Origin: Hygrocybe punicea
Lineage: Eukaryota; Basidiomycota; Agaricomycetes; Agaricales; Hygrophoraceae
Reading direction: 5' to 3'
Length of the DNA: 64,000 bases
NCBI GenBank assembly: GCA_963556145.1
Contig: OY744463.1
Location: 4,216,001 to 4,280,000, forward strand
Part shown: positions 31,706 through 42,483 of the stretch, one piece after another
Layout of the letters: every line of letters starts with the position of its first letter
Numbering within the stretch: the first letter of the stretch is position 1
Translations under genes and position numbers: made by a program
The notes under the pieces: generated by a model
What the model was told of the DNA's origin: nothing
The model's database searches: none
The model's input: only the letters and a program-made list of their open reading frames with translations

Positions 31706-33280
31706 TCAGTCCAGTAACTCTTCAATTGCATGCGACATCTGTAAAAATACTTCCCAAGAATTTGTGAAGGTAATCACCAGAGCTCCGATAGATTTGTGGC
31801 AACCAATGGCAATAGATGCAAATTCCTCACTGACCCAGTCAAGATGAGTGCTTCGGGGCCCTACCTCCTCATCAAGGTATGCACGAAGGTGTTCAACAGC
31901 TTGTGGAGTTACTCGGATAAGACAATCAAGGCCACCATACAGGTGCGGATGTTCAAGAGTATCGATCGGAACATGTCCCGATGGCATTATCTTCTTGGCT
32001 TGGGCATGGACCGGATGATAGTTCCACCAGGTACGAAAATCATCGAGCTCTGCTTGGACCAGTGGTGGAAATATCCAATTGAATAGGTCCCTTTTGGGTG
32101 AATGAACACGCAGATCCAATACAGTTTAAAAACAAGGACAGACCTGTGGAACGGCACACCCGGATTGAATACATGATCCCGCTTCCCTCGCAAGATATGA
32201 TCCTTGATATTGAGCCCGGTTTTCACTTTGAGCCATCGCCAAAAGCCCTCGATTGTGGTGTGATGAGGGCTTGGAAGGATGACACATGAGGGGAAAATAT
32301 CAGAATCAACGTCGGGTGCAAACACATCTCTGAAAGTCCACACAAGTTTAATTACTAGCCTACCAAGGAAACAGACGGAAGCTCACCGAAATGCGTCTTG
32401 TATTGCATATTGCCAGCCAATTTCGGAACCCTTATCTGTTGTTGATTGGAGCGGAATACCTGTTTTTAACTTTTCATGGCCGCTTTAAAACTTGAGTTGC
32501 ATGATACTTACCGCCAAATTCTTCTACGAAATCCAAGTAAAGATGGCCAATTGCAGCGGCGCTGCGGCAGTTGGGTATTACTGACACCTTCAATAGAGTG
32601 TCGCTCCATTTGTCTTTGTAGGCATAGATTGGCAAGCCAATATCTCCCATTTGTAACGCTTGTTGCGAAAGTTTTTCATGCCCATCAGAGGAAACCTGAT
32701 GGAAAGGTCCGATTGCTGTTAGAGGACGCCGAACCAGCTGCGTTTGCTTTCCAGGAAAGCGTTGGTCAAATCCTTTTGGAAAGTGTTCGAACATAATGTC
32801 GCGAATCATGTTTCTGCCAGTGCGTAGAAAGTCCGCATCCGTGATGACGATGTGACAGTCAGTGCCTTACCTGGATACCGCCATGCCTTTGTTCCTCAAC
32901 TTCACTTGGAAGTATTTCGGGCCATTGTTCTGTGTCAAGTCCTTGTCAACTTCGTCAAGTACGGCTTGTCTAATGACTTCTGGGGCCAAAGGTCGTCTGG
33001 GAGTCGGGATAGCCAATCTTTTCTCCAGTTGTTTCAGCTTGGACAAACTGATACAATTCATCAGGCAACCAACTCCCTTACTGGAATACTGCTTACCGAA
33101 TGTGCAGGCCATGATCTTCCTGCAGCCTACTGATTCTTTCCTCCTTTTTCAGGCCACGCCGAGCATATTCCATAAGGAATCCTTCAGGATATTGTCAGAT
33201 GGATCTTGGAAGCAGCACGTAGGTCTATTGTCCATGTTTGAAAAGCCAAGTGAACTCACAATTCTTGTTGCTGTAGCCAT
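31706..33280 (-). pseudogene. rve-type DDE integrase of the TIR element
   Basis: Spliced minus-strand gene. The N-terminal part (E-Y-A-R-R-G-L-K-K-E-E-R) and R-R-P-L-A-P-E-V-I-R-Q-A-V look like helix-turn-helix modules that bind ends. The catalytic core follows: Asp in V-S-S-D-G-H-E-K-L, Asp in T-T-D-K-G-S-E-I-G-W-Q, Glu in H-H-T-T-I-E-G-F-W-R-W, with about 42 residues between the last two in the spliced form. The tail has L-F-N-W-I-F-P-P-L-V-Q and M-P-S-G-H-V-P. Similar proteins are, as I recall, abundant in Agaricomycetes and annotated only as integrase core domain. Introns are about 33227-33273, 33050-33085, 32812-32868, 32455-32510, 32335-32400 and 32090-32150. A TGA at 33195-33197 interrupts the N-terminal part, so this copy may be dead; the true start is uncertain. 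Confidence 0.75.
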
Positions 33281-33489
33281 TTTTCCCTTCAGGATTTGGC
33301 ATAGTGTTAGAGTTGATGGTGAGCTGCGAGGAGCTTGGATTGCGAAATGGTGTGATGGTGCAAAATTCAAGTCCGCCTCAGTTGAATGATTTTTTTGCTC
33401 TCACTATTCATACACACTCATTTCTAGGCATAACGTAGACTACTCCTCCATTCGTTTATACCAACCTTTCATGTAGGGTGTCTTCGCCG

Positions 33490-35948
33490 ATGGACAACCC
33501 AACAGCTTGCGATGACTGTGGTACTCTTTTTCCACTTCAGCAAAATCCCGGTGCTTGCATAAAGTGTGCGAAGCTACTACCCCATGACCGTAATTCTGTG
33601 GAATATGCAGACATATCTGTACGTTAAAAATCCTTCACAGAAATATTGAGAAGTCTAATGATTGTTTAGAGTCTAATGATTGTTTAGAATTGGCTGCAAT
33701 GTCAAATGTGTGGCATCACAAGGCGGAATATGCCACATACCAGTACTATCCAAACATGTGGTTCTACTCGGTGTAATGAGCATGTAAGAGTCAAATCAGC
33801 TTGTGAGTCATTTTCACCGAAGAAAAGTGTATTAATACCAATGCGACTATGGAGTGTCAATGCCAGCTCAGATACCACTGCCTCACTCAGGCTGGCATTC
33901 ACAAACTCTTGCACGGGATGTCACCGATGCCCATCAGATTCGAGCATCAGCCACACGAGATCGGCTCAAGCTGTTGCCCCCAGGGTCAAGGACACCAGTC
34001 ACTAATATCAACACTGCATCTCTTCTCTACCACGAAAATGGAGGCGGTACCCCAGGAGAAGAAAAAATAATGATCTGCTGGCAGGTAGGTTTGTCCATTC
34101 CATCTCAATGAATGAACTTAAATTATTCTTCAGGTACGAGTCAGCAAGAGTCCAAAGCAGATTGATGCCGATCTTGGGAGTGGTGCGAAGCAATGGGCTG
34201 TTTCAATGTTCATGACAGGTGTGGCAGCCCAGCTTATTGAATCATTCATGATCAAGAACCGTTCATAGACATCAAGGCTGACATAACGCAGCAAATAAGC
34301 GTTGAATGGACTCGAAAACGACCAGCACCATTATTACCATACGTTCATAGACTCACAGAGTGTGCACGTACCTATATACATTATCCAGGGATGATGTAAC
34401 CTTCCGTTTTGAAGGCAATAAAGTGCTAGAACTGAACACCTCCAGCCTTACACTGCAGAATTTCTATGCTTATTACTCATCCCCAAGCATGGCGCCAATC
34501 TATGTTCACAAAGTACCGGCTGTCTGGAAGCATCATTCCAAATCCAAAATGCCACTCCTTTGCTTGGAGATGTACATAGACTTCGATTCCATATGTATCT
34601 TGATGCCTATTTATGATACCTTGAAACTAATTTCTTGTTTACAGTGGTTAGACCGAGTTGAAACTACTGAGCATGACAGTAGGCGCGGAAAGACTCTCTC
34701 AATGCTCTCAAAACATGTTCGAGAAGATGAAAACTCTGAAGCTGATATGACTGTGCGGAAGCGCTGCCACATGCCTGGTTTGTACCACACTCTTATTGTA
34801 GATCATTGCTGACTTCGTGTGCAGGGATGATGGAGTCCCAGTTCCGATTGTCAAATAGGACCAACCTCTCAGTTATTATCTCTTGAAGTCCTGTGACACT
34901 AAAGAAAATCACTTGTCGCGTTGATGAAGAAACAGGCAACTGCACATTTGAGAATGAGGGTGAGGTTATCCAAGGCAAATTGTCTGATACGCCAACAAGT
35001 TCTGGCAGTATGAAACATGCCTACGATGTATGTTGTTCTATCTTATATCATGTTCATTGAATTTACACCATTCCAACCTAGCTGAGTGTGTCTGATGGAC
35101 AATTCGTGGCCAAACGATTCTTCACCCTCAGCAATGAAACAGAACCTAATAATTCTACCAGCGGTCAGCGTAATACGGTACCTGTAGCGGATAACAACAT
35201 TCAGATACAGGCTGAACTCAGCCGATTGGCACTTGGTCAATGGTTTCTCAAAGCATTTTTACGGGATGCCAAGGAAAGAGGCGTCATGGTTGATGACAGT
35301 AAGATTTTGTCATGCTTAACCGATGCGTTACTAAACTGTCTTGATGATCAGATATCATGTTTGCTGATGTGTACTTAGGGCAGGAGTCGGAGGACAAGTT
35401 GCCCAGCCCAGCCTCTAGAGTTGACGAGTTCAGCGCAGAAAGGATAATGTGGCTTGTTGAAAAGCGTAGGCCAACAACTGTTACCCATTACAGCGGCACT
35501 CTCCTGCATACTGCGAACAAAAGAGACCTTTGCAGTTTAACTATTTTTGCTTTCGCACACTTTGTGTATGGCCATAGTAACAAAACTATGGTCTTTGCCA
35601 ATATTCAGGGTGCGTCTGAGCAAGTCTACAATATTTCATTAATAATACAGCTTACCATTATACAGGTTCGCCAGCATCAGTAAATGGCCAGGATGTTCTG
35701 GTTCTTTTTGATATCATGACCCATACTATTGAAGGGTCGATGTTGTTGATGCCGTTTCGATATGATACTGATTACTTTACTTTAGGGATTCTGGTGTTGG
35801 TGATTTTGGCAAGGAAGGCATCAAGACATTTCTTGATGACCACCAATGCAGGTCTTTGTGTACCAGTCTTGCGCTCGACAGACGAGCCCCACTGGACCCT
35901 CTTTTCGGAGACGTTGATATTGATGAACTTGAAGATGATTTGCTCTGA
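33490..35948 (+). CDS. alpha-kinase domain protein carried by the TIR element
   Basis: Multi-exon plus-strand gene, divergent from the integrase. The N-terminus has paired Cys motifs (C-D-D-C ... C-I-K-C, then C-Q-M-C), probably a zinc-binding module. A linker follows (D-D-V-T-F-R-F ... L-Q-N-F-Y). The C-terminal alpha-kinase (MHCK/eEF2K-type) domain reads Y-D-L-S-V-S-D-G-Q-F-V-A-K-R-F, F-A-H-F-V-Y-G-H-S, L-F-D-I-M-T-H-T and a Gly loop G-D-S-G-V-G-D-F-G, ending in an acidic tail. It should phosphorylate Ser/Thr in helical substrates. Two oddities: the usual D-x-Q-G acidic residue reads Asn (F-A-N-I-Q-G), and a TGA at 34884-34886 interrupts the deduced exon. Both suggest a weakened or dead copy. 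Introns are short; several are inferred. Confidence 0.72.
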
Positions 35949-36135
35949 CTCAGACATTGCTAATCATTTATTTACCAGATTATATTGATACATACATTCT
36001 TTCATCGAGTATCCTACAAGCCCTTGGCGCAATTAATGTTTTTTTTCGGTATATACATGTGACAATGCATGGCATCATGGAGCTTACGTATACGTGGCCA
36101 ACAACTCTTCAACAACGTCACTCTTCTTTAGCAAC

Positions 36136-37004
36136 ATGCCAGTTACACCTCCAGCGCCATTATCTAATGTCAATGTCAACATACAACCACCTCAGGTCCC
36201 TGGTGATCAAGTCACCCATGGTGATATTTATGATGGCGTTCGCTACCGCAGAGATGTTGAATTTGCTCGAGGTAGCCTTTTGACAAACTGATCTCGACTC
36301 ATCGCTCAATCTCACCATAGATTCAATGAAAGAGACAAACCAAAAGGATGTAGCTGAGGCATACTTGTATGAATCAAGAGTCATCCAAGCCCACGAATAT
36401 GAGGATCCCAGTGAGTTCTTCTATATTTGGGGCCATACTATAATTGATTAGGTATTCTAAGATATTCCTGGTTGGATGCATGATCTTCTGAGTCCTATTA
36501 CAAACAACTTGAAGAAAATTAGGAGTGATATTCAAACCATCAAGGCTGATGTTCAGAAGATCAAGGCGGATGTGGTGGAGATGAAGACCGACATTCGAAC
36601 CTTGAAGGAAGATGTCCAATCCATCAAGGTGCAAGTTGCAAAGGTGCTCATTGACAGGTCTGCACATACCAACCACTGACGTGTCTAACAGGCCACAAAT
36701 CGCCAGCTCCTCAATGGTCGAGCGATACCTTTTGATGAAGTGCCAGGTATGGATGGGAGGCGACTTGCTGAGGTGAGAGATTGTGATCAGTGCTGATCAC
36801 CAATTCTCTAACTCTTTGATTCTTCAGGTTGGGCTGCAGCCAATCGGAAGCCTTGATCAGCTTGAGGCAATTGGACTGGACGACATGAAGAAATATTTCA
36901 AATTTTATCAACTGAATCAACCTGTAGGAAATCGATCAGTGCATACATTGCGCGAGAGCGTCCGTATTGCGATCGGGTGCATGGCGCCTATCCGGGGGCA
37001 TTAA
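36136..37004 (+). CDS. Mug135-like coiled-coil protein of the TIR element
   Basis: Plus strand, 187 bases after the kinase stop. The N-terminus is Pro-rich; then a coiled coil with repeated I-K-A-D-V-Q-K-I-K-A-D and T-D-I-R-T-L-K-E-D (36520-36640). The C-terminal part (V-G-L-Q-P-I-G-S-L-D-Q-L-E-A-I-G-L ... V-R-I-A-I-G-C) matches the Mug135-like C-terminal family. Introns lie near 36274-36320, 36411-36465, 36656-36695 and 36774-36830. The ATG at 36136 is the first in frame. Function unknown; the coiled coil suggests oligomerisation. Also note the second member of this family at 16470-17139. Confidence 0.65.
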
Positions 37005-37154
37005 TGATCGATCTGGTATTGTCCTTGCTTGTATGCTCAAATCTTCTGACATGTTCATGCAATGTCTAATCGCGCTGTGTATCTGCAGACATGCATGCAA
37101 TTGTAAAGGTCCCCAGCGGACTAAATATGTTGTTTTGTTACCCTTCACATAGCT

Positions 37155-37355
37155 TGTTGTACTATCATGGAAATACACCGTATGCCTTTTTGTCCTGTAT
37201 ATATATGCCAACATCAGAGACAACGATGGACTACTCGACATGATTACAAGGATAACTGCTGGCATTCCGATCTGGTATAACCCTACATCCATAATACATG
37301 ACGGGAAAGTCCGACCTGTTGATGTAAATGAACCGTGACCATTTGGTCTACTCTA
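37155..37355 (-). repeat. right TIR of the integrase/alpha-kinase element
   Basis: Inverted partner of 31472-31674, ending GGTCTACTCTA; followed by AAATGC, also found before the left end. Confidence 0.9.
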
Positions 37356-37380
37356 AAATGCGGTTGCAAAATCGTGACGC

Positions 37381-37671
37381 TTACATAAACATGGTTGCTG
37401 GTAAACGCAGAATCTGAATGACACACGACTCGTTTTCATTGCTCTGAGCAACACCATCACCATTTACTGGATATTTTGGCCAAAGGCCACTCTCTAGGGG
37501 GTCTATATTATCTCTGTCAAGTACCATAAAAATTTGACCATAATCAACTTTTTTAACACATGTCTTCCCCCTCACTCTCAAGACCAGCTTCAAACCTCTT
37601 GGAATCAACGACATCTCCTTCGTTAAGCAAGGAAGTGTCATGCATGAGCTTCTCATATCATTCAACTGCTT
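37381..37671 (-). pseudogene. C-terminal part of the outer-shell gene
   Basis: Minus-strand frame beginning at the hAT target-site duplication and continuing the gene 42484-43153 once the hAT unit is removed. It reads R-S-S-C-M-T-L-P-C-L-T-K and G-K-T-C-V-K-K-V-D-Y-G-Q, and stops at 37381-37383. Across the rejoined junction the two frames do not match, so a frameshift or a missed intron lies near it. Confidence 0.5.
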
Positions 37672-37685
37672 GAGTGAGCTAGTGT

Positions 37686-38103
37686 TAGTGTTGCTGAAGT
37701 TCAGTTCAGTTCAGAAACAGGTTTGGAGCATATTTGTGAAATGTCTCAAGGAGATTAATTTGCATTTGCCCAGAATTTTTTTGATGGCTTCTTTAACACT
37801 TTAAATTCTCTTGTATGAGTTGTGCCTGAAGGGAATGTAAAAATTAAATTTTATAAAAATGCAAAAGGGGGTGTAAGTCCGAGGTTTTTCAAAAAATCAA
37901 AAAACCTCGGACTTACACCCCCTTTTGCATTTTTATAAATTTCAATTTTTACATTCCCTTCAGGCACAACTCATACAAGAGAATTTAAAGTGTTACAGAA
38001 GCCATCAAAAAAAATCTGGGCAAACGCAAATTAATCTCCTTGAGACATTTCACAAATATGCTCCAAACCTGTTTCTGAACTGAACTGAACTTCAGCAACA
38101 CTA
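37686..38103. mobile_element. 418-bp hairpin MITE (hAT-type) inside the hAT left terminus
   Basis: Two arms of about 205 bases form a nearly perfect palindrome around an 8-base centre near 37900, starting TAGTGTTGCTGAAG and ending in its complement. An exact 8-bp duplication GCTAGTGT flanks it (37678-37685 and 38104-38111) and contains the first bases of the host element's own TIR. So it inserted into the very end of the host element. RNA from it would fold into a long hairpin. Confidence 0.9.
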
Positions 38104-38472
38104 GCTAGTGTTGGGGAAGTTCGGTCTCAGACCGACCCAAACCCGGTTTAGACCGAACCGAAACCGGCGGTTTCGGTTTCGGTTTGGGAAATTTCGGCTG
38201 AGACCGAACCGTTCAGTCTCCGGTTTGGAGCTTTGGCCGCAGGCCGAAACAGTTTCAAACTCAGTTTGAACCGCAAACCGACAGTACTTGGCTGACTTCG
38301 AAAGTCACCCAAATTCACCAACCCCCACCAACAACACCCCCGATGTACGCCAAATGAGGATGATGGAGCACCCGAGGTCGACAAAACAGGCGGCGGGGTA
38401 CTCCCTGCCGCCCTCGTATGTTTTTTATTTATATTTATTCGAACTTAACTAACGCATTAACACATTACAGGT

Positions 38473-38585
38473 TGATGCACACCACCATCACCACCATCAC
38501 CACCATCACCACCATCACCATCACCACCACCACGACAGCAACAACAGCGACTGCCACCATGATGGCCACAACCACGACAGCAGCG
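38473..38585 (+). repeat. CAC/CAT/GAC microsatellite
   Basis: Dense CACCACCAT/CACCAT units followed by ACCACGACAGCAAC units. A related CAC/CAT run occurs at 38760-38800. Part of the hAT unit; the polyhistidine frames over it are artefacts. Confidence 0.7.
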
Positions 38586-39437
38586 ATCAACGCCGCACCG
38601 GACACGCCAACGCCTCCAACGCGCGCGCACGCAAACGAACGTGAACGGGGTGGAGTGGCAGTTATCGAGCAGCGGGGGGTGGTGCATCCACTCCCGCTCC
38701 TTCGTGGTACGTATTTTTATTGATTTTTTCACTGATTTTATTTGTATATCACAGAATACCATCACCACCATGCAACACTACCACCATCACCACCACGCAA
38801 CACCAACACCACCGAGGAAGGCCAACGCGGGGTCAACCCAGCCGTTGTCGCGTGTACAACGCGTATGACGCGTCCGGACACCCACACGAAGACGCTCCTA
38901 TGCCACCACCACCACGCGTTGTCATGACCCCAAGTGTTTTTGGGTGTAATGTCATGGGTTTACCATGGGACCACGGACTTAGATATTTAAGTGCAACACT
39001 ATGGATGCACACCTACACTCATTAGTACCCATTCTATGCCTTTCCACATTACGCATGCTAGTGAACAGACACAAATAGCATATATGCTTACCTTTATATC
39101 ATTTATTATGGCTTCACTAGCAATGCCCAGACCTAGCCGTTTATATATGGTGCACAGAGGCACATCCCCCACTCATTAGTATTTATTATATATTTCTCTG
39201 TATTGCGCGTGCAAGGTGACAAGCCCAACTAGCATTCTTACCTATATTAGCAGTAATGGATTGATTACAAATCTTGTTTACTTGTATTGATCAAAAGCGG
39301 CTCAGCTAGATAATGGGAAATGATTAGATAAGATGTGAACAAGAGGATGATAAGATAATGATAAGATAAGATGCATCAGAGAGTGATTGTGATATTCTGC
39401 TTACATAAAGACAATGGTCTATTTTTCTGAGCAGTCT

Positions 39438-39580
39438 ATTGTTCTAAACAGTCCAAATGGAGATAGAGCCCATTGTTCACAGCCTCTTTGATGCCATCCA
39501 TTGTTCTCATGACTCAGTCCTATTGTTCTTACTTTCCCATTGTTCTCAGTCCCCCATTGTTCTCCAACAGTATAAATAGG
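39438..39580 (+). promoter_or_regulatory. six ATTGTTC motifs and TATA box in the solo LTR
   Basis: Exact ATTGTTC starts at 39438, 39472, 39500, 39522, 39539 and 39556; TATAAATAG is at 39571-39579. ATTGTT is the core recognised by HMG-box (Sox/Mat-type) proteins. A TGACTCA at 39510 is single. Regulatory meaning is inferred from spacing. Confidence 0.55.
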
Positions 39581-39938
39581 GCCCCCAAATTCCAGTAGTC
39601 AGTAGGATTTCCCCCCTCACCACTCAGTAGTCACTCTTAGTTGGGTTCACACAGTGTGATCCCTCATTCTCTTAGTACTAGTAGTTACTCATTGTAGTAG
39701 CTAGTGCTTGCAATCCAGTCTAGTTCACTCTTATTCTATCATTCTCTGAGTTCCCCCTTGTCATCAAGGAGAATTCACCCAGTTCACTCAGTCCAATCAA
39801 TTCATTAGTCAGCATTAGTCAGCTAGATACATTTCTAAGGTTAAGGTTTTATCTTAAATAGATACACTTCTAAGGTTAAGGTTTCACCCTAAACAAAAAG
39901 AGTATTCAAAAGGTATTAAAGATATCCCTGAACTAGTA

Positions 39939-40703
39939 CAGTGTTGACCCACTCCTTGAGACACCACTTTGAAATTTGGCTCCCTCTCCCTCAAATGCTC
40001 ATCTACTTCTAAATCAAGTACCCAGATATGTTGTAAAGTATCTTAAGTTGCTTATCCCAAAATATTGAGAGCTTCCATGCAATTCTATGTGAGTTTATCT
40101 ATACAACATGATTGAGTGTTGTTTGTCACACCAACCCTGTCCTTGAGACACATGTGACATGTCACTTGTGTTATGAAATTATTGGTGATCCAAGTCACAT
40201 TTCATCAAATCATTCACTTTCTGAGCCTGAAGCATCGCCAGAGCTACTGTCTACATCCTCTGGCAGTCGGCTTGCATTTTTTTGGTCAAACATGACTTGT
40301 ATCATGTGCCTTGAGTCGCATACTGTCACACTCCAAAATCAGAAAATCTAGACATGAGATTTTCTCAGTCAATTCTCCATGAAATCTTTTTAATTCCGGA
40401 GACAAACTAAGCCACTAATATGTCACAAATAAGTCTTTGGTGGTAAAACAACACACTCTGGGCCCCATTTCGGGTCAGGAGTGGTTACAAAAGTTGATTT
40501 CATGCAAATCTGACTGATTTCAGATGTATATATGGTTGGTGTGTAATGACTACCACTCAGATCCTAGTCAAAATTGGTACACATATCAGTAACATACACA
40601 AGATGGTAGCCACAAGTTTTCTAAGAAATAGGAGGAAAACTGAGTGAGTTTTCCTATAAGTGTATCAAGGAGTGGGGGTGTATCAAGGGGTGGGTCAACA
40701 CTG
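39939..40703. mobile_element. 765-bp TA-flanked MITE (Tc1/mariner-type ends)
   Basis: Ends CAGTGTTGACCCACTCCTTGA and its inverse, with TA on both sides (39937-39938, 40704-40705). The inverted LTR copy at 45699-47070 lacks it at the matching site, confirming the boundaries. No transposase is present; a 79-codon frame inside has no recognisable motif. Confidence 0.92.
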
Positions 40704-41097
40704 TAGCCAATGTGCATTTGAAGCTTCAGATTTAAGTCAGATATTATAATACCCAGAGATACTCTTGATTGAATAGGCCCTGTAGCCAAAACTGTCCACA
40801 TTCAACTGGTGAATATTGTTATCAGTATTCATTAGTTCATATTTTTATATTCCAGTAGTGAATATTAGTATTTTCAGTACATCACACACCCAATTGCTAT
40901 TCATTCCTACTCAAAGTCTCAATTCTTAATTGAAGAGACCTCACTATTACATTCTATTGATTCATATAGTACATATACCCACAAACCCCTTCCTGATAGG
41001 TTATTTAAATATTAGAAACCCACGAACAACAAGAAGGTACCTGAACAAAGTCAACTCCGGTAATTCTTGGTGAAACAAACATTCACATAACAGCGTC

Positions 41098-42012
41098 TAG
41101 TGTATTGCATGGGTAACCCCCATGTACTTTTGGGGATACCCGTACCCGTACCCATGAATACCCATACCCATCACCGCGGGTACGGGTTTTGTGCCGGGTC
41201 TTTTTTTTCCTACCCGTACCTGACCCGTACCCGTACCCATAGTGGGTAACCTGCGGGTCTCACACTCGCGACACCGGACATGCACGCCCTTTGACCTCGC
41301 GACACCGGACATGTGTCAATTGACGCATGCCGTGTGAGCACAAGGTGGAATTGGTGTGGGTGTGGGCCCGGTGCAGTGGAGTTGGTGGGTGGGCACAAAG
41401 CCGGGTGATGCGTCGTTGGACGCGTGGGCCGGTGGATGCGTGGGCTGGTGGACGCGAGGTGAACGGGGGTGGTGGGCACAAAGCCAGCTGATGCGTCATT
41501 GGACGCGTGGGCCGGTGGACGCGTGGGCTGGTAGACACAAGGTGAATGGGGGTGGTTGTCTTTGGGCGCTCTGGCTCATTGCCGACCGGTATGTGGGGGG
41601 CCTGGGATGAGTCTTGAGCCCCGTCATCTTTCTTGGTGCCTATCACCTTGCGAACGACGTCGACGCGTCAGGGCATGTTCACGAGGTATGGAATTAGTCA
41701 ATGTCAATGTAGGTAGAATCTAGATACGTACCGGGGCCAGTAGGTGGGTGCACCACCCTCCCGGCCATGCTCTCCATTGCCGTTGTCGTGGTCTTCGTCA
41801 CCGTGGTCTTCTATTTTGTTGTCGTGGTCGTTGTGGTTGGATTGTTGCGGTTGCGTTTGAACCCGATGCATCATTCGTGTGACTGAATGTCACGGGTTAC
41901 CCACCACGGGTACAGGTAATCGCACGGGTACAAATTGCTGTACCCGTACCCGCACCTGTGGCTGTACCCGCGGCAATACCCGTGGGTTTACCCGTACCCG
42001 TGCAATACACTA
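41098..42012. mobile_element. 915-bp hAT-type MITE with ACCCGTACCC repeats
   Basis: Ends TAGTGTATTGCA and its inverse. The 8-bp CACGCGTC follows the right end (42013-42020); the same octamer precedes the left end once the solo LTR and one GCGT copy are removed (38912-38919 plus 41097). Repeated ACCCGTACCC motifs crowd both ends (for example 41140-41235 and 41930-42000). No gene is present; ORFs over it are compositional. Confidence 0.85.
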
Positions 42013-42483
42013 CACGCGTCCGCCGAAAACAACCAAAGCGGCTGCAACCCAGCCGTCGTCGCGTGCACAACGCATATGACGTGTGGGGCACCACCACCAC
42101 CATCAGGCGTCCATCGAAAACGGTCAACCCGCCACCACGTGTACAACGCATGTGACGCGTCAGGACACCCACAGAGAGGCCCGTGTGCGGCTCAATGCCG
42201 GCACAGGGTGTGCCAGCACCCCAGCACCCCAATCCCACCTCGCAAGCAGGCTGGCCACGTCAATTGATGTGCGCAGCACTGTTGCAAGGTCAGAATGGTG
42301 CAGGGGGACTGGCCACTAGCCAAACGTGGTTCAGACCGCGTTTGGACCGAAACCGAACCGATGCAAACGGTTTGCATCGGTTTCGGTCCGGTTTGGAGAT
42401 TTTGGGGTGGAAACCGGACCATTCAGTTTCCGGTTTGGGCAAAAAGGCCCCAAACCAGACCAAACCGAACTTCCCCAACACTA

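Larger units (their letters stand above)
31472..37355. mobile_element. 5.9-kb TIR element with integrase, alpha-kinase and Mug135-like genes
   Basis: Inverted repeats 31472-31674 and 37155-37355 (about 95% identical, starting TAGAGTAGACC) bound the element. AAATGC occurs immediately outside both ends (31465-31470 and 37356-37361, with one extra base on the left), consistent with a 6-7 bp target-site duplication. Inside, an integrase runs leftward (31706-33280); an alpha-kinase gene (33490-35948) and a Mug135-like gene (36136-37004) run rightward. A DDE enzyme plus long TIRs and flanking duplications is the layout of a cut-and-paste DNA transposon, but I do not know a named superfamily with this gene set. 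Confidence 0.75.
38920..41092 (+). repeat. solo Gypsy-type LTR with 4-bp duplication
   Basis: Starts TGTCATGACCC, ends ATAACA, and is flanked by GCGT on both sides (38916-38919 and 41093-41096). An inverted copy is at 45699-47070. Six ATTGTTC motifs (39438-39562) precede a TATAAATAG box at about 39571; GATAAG sites cluster at 39333-39375. A 765-bp MITE (39939-40703) is inserted in it. Sequence near 40704 and the right end are related to the LTR of the Gypsy element at 1-13548. The internal region is lost, presumably by LTR-LTR recombination. Confidence 0.85.
37680..42483. mobile_element. hAT-type non-autonomous element (about 1.28 kb before later insertions)
   Basis: Termini TAGTGTTGGGGAAGTTCGG are inverted at the two ends; the left copy is split by a hairpin MITE. 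An exact 8-bp duplication GAGTGAGC lies at 37672-37679 and 42484-42491, the hAT signature. Many CGGTTT and AAACCG motifs near both ends look like subterminal transposase-binding sites. No transposase gene is present. The interior holds CAC/CAT repeats, several copies of a GTACAACGC-type motif, and the nested insertions listed separately. Confidence 0.85.

Noticed and set aside
34224..34268. Stop codon in the alpha-kinase gene after N-R-S
   Set aside because: A GT-AG intron (donor after M-T-G, acceptor at TTCATAG) restores the frame to D-I-K-A-D.
38457..38927. Polyhistidine or Thr/Ile-rich ORFs on both strands
   Set aside because: They follow the CAC/CAT microsatellite in the hAT unit; three frames stay open at once.
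40112..40351. 79-codon ORF in the TA-MITE as a transposase remnant
   Set aside because: No catalytic Asp/Glu motifs or helix-turn-helix visible; the element is non-autonomous.
41097..42319. Several 70-130 codon ORFs rich in Thr, Pro and Gly
   Set aside because: Created by ACCCGTACCC and CACACGCG repeats of the hAT MITE and its flanks; no motifs, and open in several frames.
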